Counted from the stretch's first letter, positions 1 to 7,362 are shown. The stretch is 64,000 bases of DNA from Elusimicrobiaceae bacterium (GCA_017961585.1 JAGCWX010000031.1:1-64000), one strand, 5' to 3'. Program-made: numbers and translations. Notes: generated by a model from the letters alone, not told the origin.

Positions 1-128
1 TCCTTTTTTCCTACAAGTTTAATTACGAAAGCGGTTAGCTTTCTAATATAGTCTAACATATTTTTAGAAAATTTCAAGCACTTTTTAAAAATTTTTTATT
101 TTTGCGCGCACGTTGTAAAACATAAGGC

Positions 129-250
129 GTCATTCCCGAAGGTCGTAATCGGGAATCCCCACCGCTTAAAAAACATAAGGTGTAGATCCCCGATAGAAAC
201 ACTCGGGGATGACCTAGTGGGCGCACTTCCACGCACACCGTGGGCCGTCC
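129..250. repeat. Intergenic hairpin repeat, copy 1 (122 bp)
   Basis: This is one copy of a 122-bp unit that recurs almost base for base at 323-444; I see one difference, in the C-run after the first hairpin. It contains two inverted repeats, ATTCCCGA/TCGGGAAT (132-156) and ATCCCCGA/TCGGGGAT (186-210). It ends in a segment with TTCCACGCACACCG. No protein homology is evident, and the open frames through it are chance products of the hairpins. Diverged relatives lie near 6071-6190 and 42434-42600. Confidence 0.85.
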
Positions 251-257
251 CGGACGA

Positions 258-327
258 AACAACAAGCGTTGAAGATCCCAAATCAAGTTTGGGATGACAT
301 CTTTGTTTAATAAAATAAGGCCGTCAT
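258..327. repeat. Spacer repeat with hairpin, also present at 5898-5968
   Basis: A roughly 70-bp block carrying the inverted repeat ATCCCAAA/TTTGGGAT (275-295). It is repeated almost identically at 5898-5968 with one extra T. It joins the two 122-bp units here, so 129-444 is one composite array. The function is unknown; it resembles the small non-coding hairpin elements found between genes in many bacteria. Confidence 0.8.
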
Positions 328-444
328 TCCCGAAGGTCGTAATCGGGAATCTCCACCGCTTAAAAAACATAAGGTGTAGATCCCCGATAGAAACACTCGG
401 GGATGACCTAGTGGGCGCACTTCCACGCACACCGTGGGCCGTCC
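323..444. repeat. Intergenic hairpin repeat, copy 2 (122 bp)
   Basis: Second near-identical copy of the unit at 129-250, in the same orientation. It ends about 30 bp before the TATAAT that precedes rbfA, so it may form the upstream flank of that promoter. Nothing else gene-like is visible in 1-486; the infB/nusA genes that often precede rbfA are not in the window. Confidence 0.85.
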
Positions 445-473
445 TTTGCCAAAAACAGCTACTCAATAAATGG

Positions 474-479
474 TATAAT
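474..479 (+). promoter_or_regulatory. -10 hexamer (TATAAT) of rbfA, leaderless layout
   Basis: A perfect TATAAT ends 7 nt before the rbfA ATG at 487, and no Shine-Dalgarno sequence lies between. If this is the real -10, transcription would begin at or next to the start codon. TTGCCA at 446-451 is too far upstream for an ordinary -35. Confidence 0.5.
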
Positions 480-486
480 AAGGTAT

Positions 487-846
487 ATGATAGATAGAGT
501 AAAACGCTTAGAAACCCTTTTTTTAGAGGAAATCAACACCCTCATTACCAAGCTGACCGCTAACGGCAACTTGGGCGGCATTGTTACCATTACCGCCGTA
601 CACGTAGCCAAAGACTTGGCCACCGCCAAGGTATATTATTCCGTGTTTGGTTCCCCGCAGGACCGCCAAAAAACACAGGAGGCATTTTCTTTGCTGCGCA
701 AAGAGATTGGGGCCCAACTGCGCGGACGCTTGCACTTAAAGCGCATTCCTTCCTTTACCTTTGAGTACGACGACACGCCCGAAAAAGCCGCGCGGGTGGA
801 ATCCATTTTCCAAATTATTGATAAGGAAAAACACGATGGAAAATAA
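487..846 (+). CDS. rbfA: Ribosome-binding factor A
   Basis: A 119-residue protein of the RbfA family, a KH-like factor that binds the immature 30S subunit and helps mature the 5' end of 16S rRNA. Family-typical features are the N-terminal basic helix (start MIDRVKRLE), the central strand with KVYYSVFG and the segment RGRLHLKRIPSFTFEYDD. Length is normal. It is the first gene of rbfA-DHH-truB-ribF, the usual translation cluster, and overlaps the next gene by 11 bp. The start is the only suitable ATG and has a TATAAT 7 nt upstream but no ribosome-binding site. The function is well supported by family; the start is likely. Confidence 0.95.
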   Translation: MIDRVKRLETLFLEEINTLITKLTANGNLGGIVTITAVHVAKDLATAKVYYSVFGSPQDRQKTQEAFSLLRKEIGAQLRGRLHLKRIPSFTFEYDDTPEKAARVESIFQIIDKEKHDGK

Positions 847-1828
847 AGCCGAAAGTTTACAACAAATTTGGAACGCTATCCACCAAGGGAAACGCTTTTT
901 TATCGCCGGGCACCTAAACCCGGACGGGGATTCCTTGGGTTGCACGCTGGCGGTAACTTCCCTTTTGGAACGTATGGGCAAAACCGTGTACGCCTATGCC
1001 GCGCCCGCTATCGGGCAGGATTTGCAATTTTTGCCCGGCCTGGCCAAAGTGCACGTGGGCAAATTGCCCGCCAAGGCCAATTTTGACACGGTGATTTTGC
1101 TGGAATGTTCGGACCGCAACCGCGGCGGCGATTTGGAATTTATTTTGCAAAACGCCCGCACCTTGGTAAATATAGACCACCATTTGGTCAGCGACGCTTA
1201 CGGCAACGTCAATCACATTGATTCGCGCGCGTCCAGCACGGCGGAAATTATTTTTCAATTTTTTGAACAATCCGGCGGGGAATTTTTACCCACCCCCGAA
1301 GAGGCCACCTGCCTCTACACCGGCGTGGTAACCGACACGGGGCGCTTTGTCCATTCCAACACCACGGCCGAGGCCCTGCGCGTAGCATCCGCCTTGGTAG
1401 CCCTGGGGGCCGACGTTGCCACCATCAACCAAGTGATCTACTTCACCAAACCTTATATTGACTTAAAATTGCAAGGCCGCGCCTTGGAAAAAATGCAACT
1501 TCGTTTTGACAATAAATACAGTGAAATTATTCTCACCCATCGGGATTTTGAATCCTTCGGCGCAACGCCCGCGCAAACGCAGGGCATTGTCAGCCAACCC
1601 ACCATGATCCCGGGGGTGGAAGTTTCGGCGTTAATCAAAGAAGAATCCGATAAAGTTTCCGTCAATTTACGTTCCCGCGGCGCGGTGGACGTTAGCCGCA
1701 TTGCGCAAAGCTTCGGCGGCGGCGGGCATGCGCGGGCGGCCGGTTTTAAAGTAACCGGCAAAACCGTCACGCAAGTGGCCGAAGAATTGGCGGATATGGT
1801 ATTACATGTCGTTAAAGAACTTGCCTAA
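836..1828 (+). CDS. DHH/DHHA1 phosphoesterase (NrnA/RecJ-like)
   Basis: A 330-residue two-domain protein of the NrnA family, which degrades short oligoribonucleotides and, in some members, dephosphorylates 3'-phosphoadenosine 5'-phosphate. The N-terminal DHH domain has GHLNPDGDSLG near residue 25, a metal-binding aspartate region and NIDHHLVSD, the DHH motif. The C-terminal DHHA1 domain ends with SFGGGGHARAAGF. I chose the ATG at 836 because it has an AAGGAAA site and places MENKAESLQQ at the start; the frame is open further upstream within rbfA. It overlaps truB by 23 bp. The family is secure, but the exact substrate cannot be told from sequence. Confidence 0.9.
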   Translation: MENKAESLQQIWNAIHQGKRFFIAGHLNPDGDSLGCTLAVTSLLERMGKTVYAYAAPAIGQDLQFLPGLAKVHVGKLPAKANFDTVILLECSDRNRGGDLEFILQNARTLVNIDHHLVSDAYGNVNHIDSRASSTAEIIFQFFEQSGGEFLPTPEEATCLYTGVVTDTGRFVHSNTTAEALRVASALVALGADVATINQVIYFTKPYIDLKLQGRALEKMQLRFDNKYSEIILTHRDFESFGATPAQTQGIVSQPTMIPGVEVSALIKEESDKVSVNLRSRGAVDVSRIAQSFGGGGHARAAGFKVTGKTVTQVAEELADMVLHVVKELA

Positions 1829-2516
1829 ACCGCAAAAAAGCGGGCTCCTACTCATTGATAAACCGGCTGATTTTTCTTCGCACGATATCATTGCCATTGC
1901 GCGGCGGATTTTGCACACCAAAACCATTGGGCACAGCGGCACGCTGGACCCTATGGCCACGGGGCTGCTCATTTTGCTCGTCGGGCGCGAGGCCACCAAA
2001 CGCCAACCCGAATTTTTAAAATTATCCAAAACTTACCAGGCCGTTTTAAAATTGGGCACCCAAACCGACACGTGGGATAAATACGGCGAAGTCGTCGGCC
2101 AGCAACCCGTGCCGCCCATCAGTGCGCAGGCACTTTCGCAAGCGGTGGCCCGTTTATCCGGCAGTGTTTCGCAAATCATCCCCCCCTTTAGTGCTAAAAA
2201 AATCAAGGGCGAAAAAATGTACGACCTCGCCCGCAAAGGTGTGGAAATGCCGGCACGTTTTACGCAAGTAAACGTGGCGTGGGCGGATGTGGTGCAAACT
2301 GCGCCTGACGAAATTTCCTTTACCTTAACCGGTTCCTGCGGCACGTACGTGCGCGCGCTGGGGCACATGCTGGCCCGTGAGTTGGGCACCGTGGGGCACT
2401 TAACTCAGTTGCGCCGCACGGCTATCGGCCCCTACCACGTGGCGCACGCCTTTGACGGCAATTTGCTCAAAGGATGCACCCAGGACACCCTTTATCAGCA
2501 GGTGCAACCCGTATGA
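1806..2516 (+). CDS. truB: tRNA pseudouridine-55 synthase
   Basis: A 236-residue TruB, which converts U55 of the tRNA T-loop to pseudouridine. Seen are the N-terminal LLIDKPADFSSHD and the catalytic motif GHSGTLDPMATGLL, holding the nucleophilic aspartate, near residue 40. KTYQAVLKLGTQTDTWD and the later CGTYVRALGHMLA are further conserved blocks. It is much shorter than the 300-plus residues of the E. coli enzyme and appears to lack the C-terminal RNA-binding extension. It overlaps the DHH gene by 23 bp and ribF by 4 bp (ATGA), so the operon is translationally coupled. Confidence 0.95.
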   Translation: MSLKNLPKPQKSGLLLIDKPADFSSHDIIAIARRILHTKTIGHSGTLDPMATGLLILLVGREATKRQPEFLKLSKTYQAVLKLGTQTDTWDKYGEVVGQQPVPPISAQALSQAVARLSGSVSQIIPPFSAKKIKGEKMYDLARKGVEMPARFTQVNVAWADVVQTAPDEISFTLTGSCGTYVRALGHMLARELGTVGHLTQLRRTAIGPYHVAHAFDGNLLKGCTQDTLYQQVQPV

Positions 2517-3403
2517 AAAATTTTATCACCATTGGCACGTTTGACGGTTTACACCTGGGGCATCAGCACTTGTTTAACTTGCTGGAAGGCCGTGCGGCGC
2601 AGCATCAACAAAAACCGCTGGCGTTGTATTTCCCGTTGCCGCCCAAAACGTTGCAATCCACCCACCCGGAAATGACCGTGCTTACGCTGCCCGACGAAAA
2701 GAAAGCCCTTTTAAAGCAGCTGGGCGTGCCCGCACAAACGCTGGATTTCACGCGTCTGCGCTCGCTATCGCCGCAGCAATTTTTCAACCGCTTGTTGCAT
2801 CATTACGATTGCGGCGGCGTGCTGGTGGGGGCGGATTTTGCTTTTGGCAAAAACCGCACGGGCTCGGCCGTGTTTTTGCGCGAAGTATGTGCCGATAAAA
2901 ATATTCCCTTTGAAGTGGCTCCGTTTTACACGCAAGGGCACGAAAAAATTTCCTCTTCCCTCATCCGCAAACTTTTAGCGCAAGGGGATATCCCGCGTGC
3001 CAACGCGCTTTTGGGGCGGCCGTACGAACTCACGGGCCGCGTGATTGTAGGGCACAAGCTCGGGCGCCGCTTGGGCTATCCTACCGCCAATTTGGACACC
3101 GGAATCTACAAAATTTTGCCGCTGGGCGTATTTGCGGTTAAAGTGCGCGTGGGCACGCGGATTTACGACGGGTTTTGCAACATTGGTTTCCGCCCAACGG
3201 TCAACACGCTTAACACTATTTTGCCGCTGGTGGAAGTGCACATTTTCAATTTCAAACAAAGCATTTACGGGCGTAAAATTACCGTGTGGTTTTATGAAAA
3301 ACTACGCAACGAAACAAAATTTGACGGTTTAGAAGCCCTCAAAACACAGCTGGCGGCCGACAAGCAAACCGCACAGGACATTTTAAAAAGTTGTTCTCTA
3401 TAA
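2513..3403 (+). CDS. ribF: Bifunctional riboflavin kinase / FAD synthetase
   Basis: A 296-residue enzyme that phosphorylates riboflavin to FMN and adenylylates FMN to FAD. The N-terminal nucleotidyltransferase domain has GTFDGLHLGHQHL within the first 20 residues and SSSLIRKLLAQGD near residue 145. The C-terminal kinase domain has GRRLGYPTANLD, with NIGFRPTV further on. The ATG at 2513 overlaps the truB stop (ATGA); the same frame is open a little upstream inside truB but lacks family similarity there. rpsO, which often follows ribF, is absent; a terminator closes the operon. Confidence 0.96.
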   Translation: MKNFITIGTFDGLHLGHQHLFNLLEGRAAQHQQKPLALYFPLPPKTLQSTHPEMTVLTLPDEKKALLKQLGVPAQTLDFTRLRSLSPQQFFNRLLHHYDCGGVLVGADFAFGKNRTGSAVFLREVCADKNIPFEVAPFYTQGHEKISSSLIRKLLAQGDIPRANALLGRPYELTGRVIVGHKLGRRLGYPTANLDTGIYKILPLGVFAVKVRVGTRIYDGFCNIGFRPTVNTLNTILPLVEVHIFNFKQSIYGRKITVWFYEKLRNETKFDGLEALKTQLAADKQTAQDILKSCSL

Positions 3404-3410
3404 ATAAAAA

Positions 3411-3433
3411 GGGCGGTGCCAAAAGCACCGCCC
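3411..3433. terminator. Bidirectional hairpin terminator
   Basis: Perfect stem GGGCGGTGC/GCACCGCCC (3411-3419 and 3425-3433) with A-rich sequence on the left and a T-rich tract on the right. It lies between converging ribF and the minus-strand membrane protein gene, so it can serve both. Confidence 0.85.
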
Positions 3434-3452
3434 GTATTTTCAAAACACGTGT

Positions 3453-3728
3453 TTATTCTTCTTCGGATTGGTAGTAATCGCGCACGAATAAAATAATGTA
3501 GGTCAGCCACGAGCCGCCCAAACAAATAATAAAGCAGTACGAGAACCACCACATTTTTTGGGCCGGGTCATAATTGCGCACCAAGGCATCAAATAACAAC
3601 AACCCCAACACGTACATCAAATACACCCACACCCCCAGCGTAAGTACGCGCAAGGCCAAATCCAACGTAGCTTTGAGGGCCCCTTTTTCTGCATACGGTT
3701 CTTTCAAATAGGTCATTAGTTTTTGCAT
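3453..3728 (-). CDS. Small membrane protein of unknown function
   Basis: A 91-residue protein I do not recognise. It has a basic/polar N-terminus (MQKLMTYLKEPYAEKG), two strongly hydrophobic segments at about residues 25-48 and 62-82, and an acidic tail ending SEEE. The predicted topology is two membrane passes with both ends on the same side. An upstream site (GGAGAAATT before the ATG) supports the start. It is the last gene of a minus-strand group with a secreted protein (8 bp upstream) and a pilin-like protein, so a role at the envelope is possible but not shown. Confidence 0.7.
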   Translation of the reverse strand: MQKLMTYLKEPYAEKGALKATLDLALRVLTLGVWVYLMYVLGLLLFDALVRNYDPAQKMWWFSYCFIICLGGSWLTYIILFVRDYYQSEEE

Positions 3729-3736
3729 AATTTCTC

Positions 3737-4423
3737 CTAGTTCGTAGCCGGGACGTATTCCTGCGCCCGTTGTACATCGGTGGACGGAGCCAACGCATAA
3801 TCTTCCGAGTGTTCCACCGGGGTATCATACGTATACGTTTGGGCCATGCTTTCCACTTCCACTGCGGTGGGTTCATCTACCAGCACGGTCTCTTGTTTGG
3901 TGACCACAACCGCTTTGGGTTTGGTGACCCAACGGCGCGACGGTTTGCTCAGCCGGGATTTTGTGCCCGACGTAGTTTCCGTAGGATAAGTGCGCAATTG
4001 CGCTTTTAATTGCAAGGCCTCTTGCAACGCCGCTTGACGGTTGACCGGGGCATATTCATCTATCATTTGATGTTCTTGCGGCACAAGCCCATTGCCTTGC
4101 GGAGCGCGCCCGCTGGCTAACTGCGGGTAACGGCTGGTTCCCACAAAGCTGCGCGTAACGGCTACTTTTTCTTCGTTATAATATCCGTCACGGGCGCTGG
4201 CGGTTACCGGGGCCGCTTCGCCCTCGGGGCTACGCGGCGTAACGCCCGAGAACACCAACCCATTGGTGGTATCCTGCGTGCGGACAGTTTCCGGGGTCAA
4301 GCAATACGCAATGCGCTGCAACGTGGTGGCCTTTTGGTGGGCATCCACGCGGGTTTCGCAGGTGGACGCAAACGCCCCCCCTGCTAACAAACAACAAGCT
4401 AATAAAAGGAGTGTGTGTTTCAT
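3737..4423 (-). CDS. Secreted protein of unknown function
   Basis: A 228-residue protein with a clear Sec signal peptide (MKHTLLLLACCLLAGGAFA, cleavage probably after AFA). The mature part is low in hydrophobic residues and rich in T, E, A, Q and V. The second half has VTKPKAVVVTKQE followed by an acidic stretch with several tyrosines. No catalytic motif or known domain is apparent. The frame is open for 38 codons upstream, but the signal peptide fixes the start at 4423. It sits between a pilin-like gene and a small membrane protein gene on the same strand. It could be a periplasmic or surface component; that is a guess from context. Confidence 0.7.
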   Translation of the reverse strand: MKHTLLLLACCLLAGGAFASTCETRVDAHQKATTLQRIAYCLTPETVRTQDTTNGLVFSGVTPRSPEGEAAPVTASARDGYYNEEKVAVTRSFVGTSRYPQLASGRAPQGNGLVPQEHQMIDEYAPVNRQAALQEALQLKAQLRTYPTETTSGTKSRLSKPSRRWVTKPKAVVVTKQETVLVDEPTAVEVESMAQTYTYDTPVEHSEDYALAPSTDVQRAQEYVPATN

Positions 4424-4470
4424 AACTCTACTTTTATGATAGTACATTTTAAGCTCTTTTGCACACAATT

Positions 4471-5523
4471 TTACCAGGTTGGAAGCTTTGTAAGGCACTG
4501 GGACTTTGCGACACGTGCACACGTTACACACTTCCACCGGTACTCATCTTGATTGTTAGAACATCTTTTTTGCACAGCAACTGCATAAGTACTCCCTTCT
4601 GTAGTACAGGTATCCTTTACGGAAGATAACGTGCCTTTTATCTGCTTTCCTCCGCATTCCCAGTCCAAGTGATAGAGACTGGCGGGTCTCCAGGTGCTAT
4701 CGACGCATGATGGCATATCTTCATCCTTGAGATCAGCTGGGGCTCCCCAATCAGCTGCCACTTTAGGATCCTGATCTGCACTCTGGGCACCAATAGACAG
4801 GTTACTGTAACAAAGGACTGTTTCTTCGTCTTTTTCTTCGTTGGAGGAAGTAGAATGCAAACTGTTTTCACAAAGTTCCCATTCCCCTTTTCTATTACAA
4901 CATTGCTCAATTAGTTTTTCACCTGTCTGGAGGGATGGTCCTTCATTGGCATCACGGATGTTTGTCCCTACTACTACCGTTTCGCCCGGGCCCAGAAATC
5001 TTGTACTACCAGGCGAGCATTTCGTTGTTGGCTCCGGGGTTGGGGTTGGCTCCGGGGTTGGGGTTGGACTTGTTCTCGCCACTACCACTTCACAATCTTC
5101 ATTGCGGGCCAGGTTCGTCAATTCGGAACATTTGGGATAGTCTTTATCCAATTTATCACATCCTGCGCCGGTGCAGCAAATACGTCCATCTGCATATGAC
5201 GGGATTTGTAATTCATAATCCCCATTAAGCGACGTGGCGGCTATCCCGTTGCCCGCCAATTCGCTATTGGTTAGCGTATAGCTAAAATTGGTACCCGTAT
5301 TTTTAGGTAAAGAGGCCAATTTAGCTTTATCGGTCAAATACGGTTTGTCCAGCATACAGCGCGCTTCCTGCTCGGTGCGCACGGCGGCCATCATTTCTTC
5401 CGCCTCACTCGTCTTGCGGGTTTCCAACATTTTGGTAAACTTGGGCAGTACAATAGCGGCTAGTACCCCTATAATTACTACGGCTACCAATAATTCAGTC
5501 AAGGTGAATGCTTTCTTTTTCAT
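4471..5523 (-). CDS. Type IV pilin-like protein with long Cys-rich C-terminus
   Basis: A 350-residue protein with a classic class III signal: a short basic leader, then FTLTELLVAVVIIGVLAAI, the N-methylation/hydrophobic helix of type IV pilins and type II pseudopilins, cut by a prepilin peptidase. After about 150 residues comes a proline-threonine linker (PTPTPEPTPTPEP), encoded by two perfect 18-bp repeats at 5030-5065. A C-terminal domain of about 170 residues with many cysteines (for example ECGGK, CVTCARVAKSQC) follows and is probably disulfide-bonded. Ordinary pilins are about 150 residues, so the C-terminal part is an added module. Surface assembly is inferred. Confidence 0.85.
   Translation of the reverse strand: MKKKAFTLTELLVAVVIIGVLAAIVLPKFTKMLETRKTSEAEEMMAAVRTEQEARCMLDKPYLTDKAKLASLPKNTGTNFSYTLTNSELAGNGIAATSLNGDYELQIPSYADGRICCTGAGCDKLDKDYPKCSELTNLARNEDCEVVVARTSPTPTPEPTPTPEPTTKCSPGSTRFLGPGETVVVGTNIRDANEGPSLQTGEKLIEQCCNRKGEWELCENSLHSTSSNEEKDEETVLCYSNLSIGAQSADQDPKVAADWGAPADLKDEDMPSCVDSTWRPASLYHLDWECGGKQIKGTLSSVKDTCTTEGSTYAVAVQKRCSNNQDEYRWKCVTCARVAKSQCLTKLPTW
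5030..5065. repeat. Tandem 18-bp repeat in pilin linker
   Basis: Two perfect copies of GGCTCCGGGGTTGGGGTT (plus-strand reading) encode the PTPEPT linker of the pilin-like protein. Copy number could change by slippage and alter linker length. Confidence 0.8.
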
Positions 5524-5637
5524 AATTACTCCTTATATATAGTGCAACAACTTTATTCTAATAAACATACAACCACAAGTCAAGCGCAGCCACCCTCTGC
5601 AACGACGGCAAGGTGGCCGCCCCCGGCTGAAGTTTAG

Positions 5638-5643
5638 TATAAT
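5638..5643 (+). promoter_or_regulatory. Likely -10 element of tRNA-Ser
   Basis: A TATAAT 42 bp before the tRNA-Ser 5' end, in the context GTATAATAAAGGTA, which resembles the tRNA-Val promoter region. A second TATAAT at 5679-5684 is too close to the tRNA 5' end to drive it. No good -35 is visible. Confidence 0.4.
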
Positions 5644-5685
5644 AAAGGTAGATATCCGCGCCCGCCACTCGGCAACGGTATAATT

Positions 5686-5770
5686 GGAGAGGTGTGTGAG
5701 TGGTTGAAACAGCAGGTCTCGAAAACCTGTAAACCGCAAGGTTTCGAGGGTTCAAATCCCTCCCTCTCCG
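5686..5770 (+). tRNA. tRNA-Ser (anticodon CGA)
   Basis: An 85-nt class II tRNA. The acceptor stem is GGAGAGG/CCTCTCC with discriminator G at 5770. The anticodon stem CAGGT/ACCTG encloses loop CTCGAAA, giving anticodon CGA (reads UCG). A variable arm and the T-arm GGGTTCAAATCCC follow, as expected for serine. CCA is not encoded. Confidence 0.95.
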
Positions 5771-5773
5771 TTG

Positions 5774-5809
5774 AATTTTAAGGGCTCCCACAAGGGGGCC
5801 CTTAAAATT
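5774..5809 (+). terminator. Long hairpin after tRNA-Ser
   Basis: Nearly perfect stem AATTTTAAGGGC.../...GCCCTTAAAATT just after the tRNA. The 3' side ends in AAAATTTAA rather than a pure T-run, so termination is likely but the element could also be a processing hairpin. Confidence 0.6.
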
Positions 5810-5897
5810 TAATGGATGGAGCCACGCAAACTGCTTTGCGTGGCGTAGGGATTTGAAAGCCGCAGCTACGCACACCGCCGTTGACCGTCCCTAACAA

Positions 5898-6190
5898 AAC
5901 AACAAGCGTTGAAGATCCCAAATCAAGTTTGGGATGACATCTTTGTTTTAATAAAATAAGGCCGTCATGCGGAACTTGACTGCGCATCTTCCACACATGC
6001 TGTTGTCAAACAGGTCGTCATGCTGAACTCGACTGCGCATCTTCCACACCCGCCGCTATCCAATTAAGTCGTCATTCCCGAAGGTCGTAATCGGGAATCC
6101 CCACCGCTGTGCCGTTATCAAACAAGGTGGAGATCCCCGATAGAAACACTCGGGGATGACCCAACGGGTGGGCCTTCCACACACGCCGTT
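5898..6190. repeat. Second intergenic repeat block
   Basis: A composite of repeat units. 5898-5968 copies 258-327. Two similar units starting GTCATGC (5964 and about 6018) share ACTGCGCATCTTCCACAC. 6071-6190 is a diverged copy of the 122-bp unit, keeping both hairpins (ATTCCCGA/TCGGGAAT and ATCCCCGA/TCGGGGAT) with a changed middle. With the flanking spacers it fills 5811-6190, where I see no gene. Confidence 0.8.
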
Positions 6191-6198
6191 TGTGCGCA

Positions 6199-6236
6199 AA
6201 AAAATCCCGCCAAGCTAATGCCGGGCGGGATTTTTT
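6199..6236. terminator. Bidirectional terminator of the histone-like gene
   Basis: Perfect stem AAAAAATCCCGCC/GGCGGGATTTTTT. On the minus strand it lies directly after the lysine-rich protein gene and ends in a T-run. It also has T-run polarity on the plus strand. Confidence 0.85.
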
Positions 6237-6248
6237 ACTTCAACTAAA

Positions 6249-6452
6249 TTATTTCTTTTTTGCTACTTTTTTGGCCGGCTTTTTTGCTACTTTTTTGGCC
6301 GGTTTTTTTGCGGCAGCTTTTTTAACAGCTACTTTTTTGCAGGCTTTTTTAGCGCAGGCTTTTTTGGCACAGGCTTTTTTAGCCGGTTTTTTTGCTACTT
6401 TTTTGGTGGCTTTTTTAGCGGCCACTTTTTTCACGGTTTTTTTCACAGCCAT
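6249..6452 (-). CDS. Lysine/alanine-rich histone H1-like protein
   Basis: A 67-residue protein made almost only of K, A, V, T, P and three cysteines, built from repeats of the AKKA/PAKK/VAKK type. This composition is typical of bacterial histone H1-like DNA-binding proteins (Hc1/Hc2, AlgP-type tails), which bind DNA or RNA by charge and are intrinsically disordered. The start at 6452 has a strong AGGAG site; an upstream in-frame ATG lacks one. A good promoter (TTGCAT-17-TATTAT on the minus strand) and a strong terminator make this a single-gene, probably well-expressed unit. The three ACAKKA/ACKK cysteines are unusual for such a protein. Confidence 0.8.
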   Translation of the reverse strand: MAVKKTVKKVAAKKATKKVAKKPAKKACAKKACAKKACKKVAVKKAAAKKPAKKVAKKPAKKVAKKK

Positions 6453-6491
6453 TTTTAATCTCCTAAGACAATTAGTTTTAACCTCATAAAA

Positions 6492-6520
6492 ATAATAGCA
6501 CAAATATTTTAAAAATGCAA
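6492..6520 (-). promoter_or_regulatory. Promoter of the histone-like gene
   Basis: On the minus strand, TTGCAT (6515-6520) is separated by exactly 17 bp from TATTAT (6492-6497), about 40 bp before the start codon. This fits a sigma-70-type promoter with a normal leader and AGGAG site. Confidence 0.65.
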
Positions 6521-6696
6521 TACTTTTTCCGTCTGAAGTTTTTCTTTGCCAAAAAATTGCGCTGAAAATTGTTTGCGTTTTATAATTTGTTTTTGCATTT
6601 TCTCCGTCGGGAAAATAATTTTCTACAACTTTTTTCCATACTTTGTGCCCGCCAAAAAAATTTTAAAAAATTTTTTAAAAATTTGCTTGACAAAAT

Positions 6697-7317
6697 TTAT
6701 TTTTTCCACATCGCCAATAATTTTTCTGCTGTTTTTACTTTGGAAATTTGCATCCGTTTTAGTTTCGTTGCGCGCACAAATTGTTGCACAAAGCGGTCCA
6801 GCGCAGAAACATTTTTGCCTTTTAATTCTATTTCAATTTCTTTCATTTTAAGCTGCCGCCCACACACGCGCAAGGTTACATCGTCCAGGGCCATTTCTAG
6901 TTTTTCTCCGTCGTAATTAAACCCATAAACCGTGCGTTTGTTTGCAATCGCAAATTGTACTTGCAGCGCGCGCACGTTCAGTTGTTTCCACTGTTTTTTT
7001 TGTTCCAAAAATTGCAGCGCTTGTTTTAAATTAGTAACGCGCGGCAGGGGCAATGTTTCTTCTTGCCGCACGGCTTTGCCTTGTTTGATTTGCGTGCGTG
7101 TTTTAAAAGTGGTTTCCCATTTTCCGTCGGTATTTCGCACACGCAATGCAATTTTTTGCGCGGCTAAATCGCGGTTGGCGTGATCTAAGTACGTGTCTTT
7201 AATTTGCAACAACTGTGGTTTTGCGTTGAGGTTTAACGTCTGCAAAAAACGCCGCGCACGCATAAACGCGCCGGGCGTGTTGGCATCTAACTTGTATTCC
7301 GTTTCAAAGTTTTTCAT
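6697..7317 (-). CDS. CYTH-domain triphosphatase-like protein
   Basis: A 206-residue protein of the CYTH superfamily (CyaB/thiamine triphosphatase/YgiF fold), whose members hydrolyse triphosphate substrates in a beta-barrel tunnel. The signature acidic motif appears at the N-terminus as ETEYKL. Further charged tunnel residues are seen in ALRVRNTDGKWETTFKTR, EETLPL and the late KEIEIELKG. Only a single CYTH domain is present, with no CHAD domain. The true substrate (inorganic triphosphate, thiamine triphosphate or other) cannot be told. It has no Shine-Dalgarno sequence; a TACACT ends 7 nt before the ATG. The 244 bp between it and the histone-like gene hold only the latter's promoter and A/T-rich sequence. 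Confidence 0.85.
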   Translation of the reverse strand: MKNFETEYKLDANTPGAFMRARRFLQTLNLNAKPQLLQIKDTYLDHANRDLAAQKIALRVRNTDGKWETTFKTRTQIKQGKAVRQEETLPLPRVTNLKQALQFLEQKKQWKQLNVRALQVQFAIANKRTVYGFNYDGEKLEMALDDVTLRVCGRQLKMKEIEIELKGKNVSALDRFVQQFVRATKLKRMQISKVKTAEKLLAMWKK

Positions 7318-7362
7318 ATAATTTAGTGTAGCAAAAAAGTATAATAAAGGTAGGAGATTCCT

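Noticed and set aside
74-466. Open frames through the first hairpin repeats on the minus strand
   Set aside because: They consist of translated inverted repeats, recur wherever the repeat recurs, have no start signals and resemble no protein.
5679-5684. TATAAT one base before tRNA-Ser
   Set aside because: Too close to the tRNA 5' end to be its promoter; a better-placed TATAAT exists at 5638.
5558-5875. 105-residue minus-strand frame across tRNA-Ser
   Set aside because: It is the antisense translation of a tRNA, with the GRDLNPRN-type string common to such artefacts.
6600-6700. A/T-rich self-complementary stretch after the CYTH gene
   Set aside because: AAAATTTTTTAAAAATTT is palindromic only through composition; no GC stem, so not called a terminator or origin.
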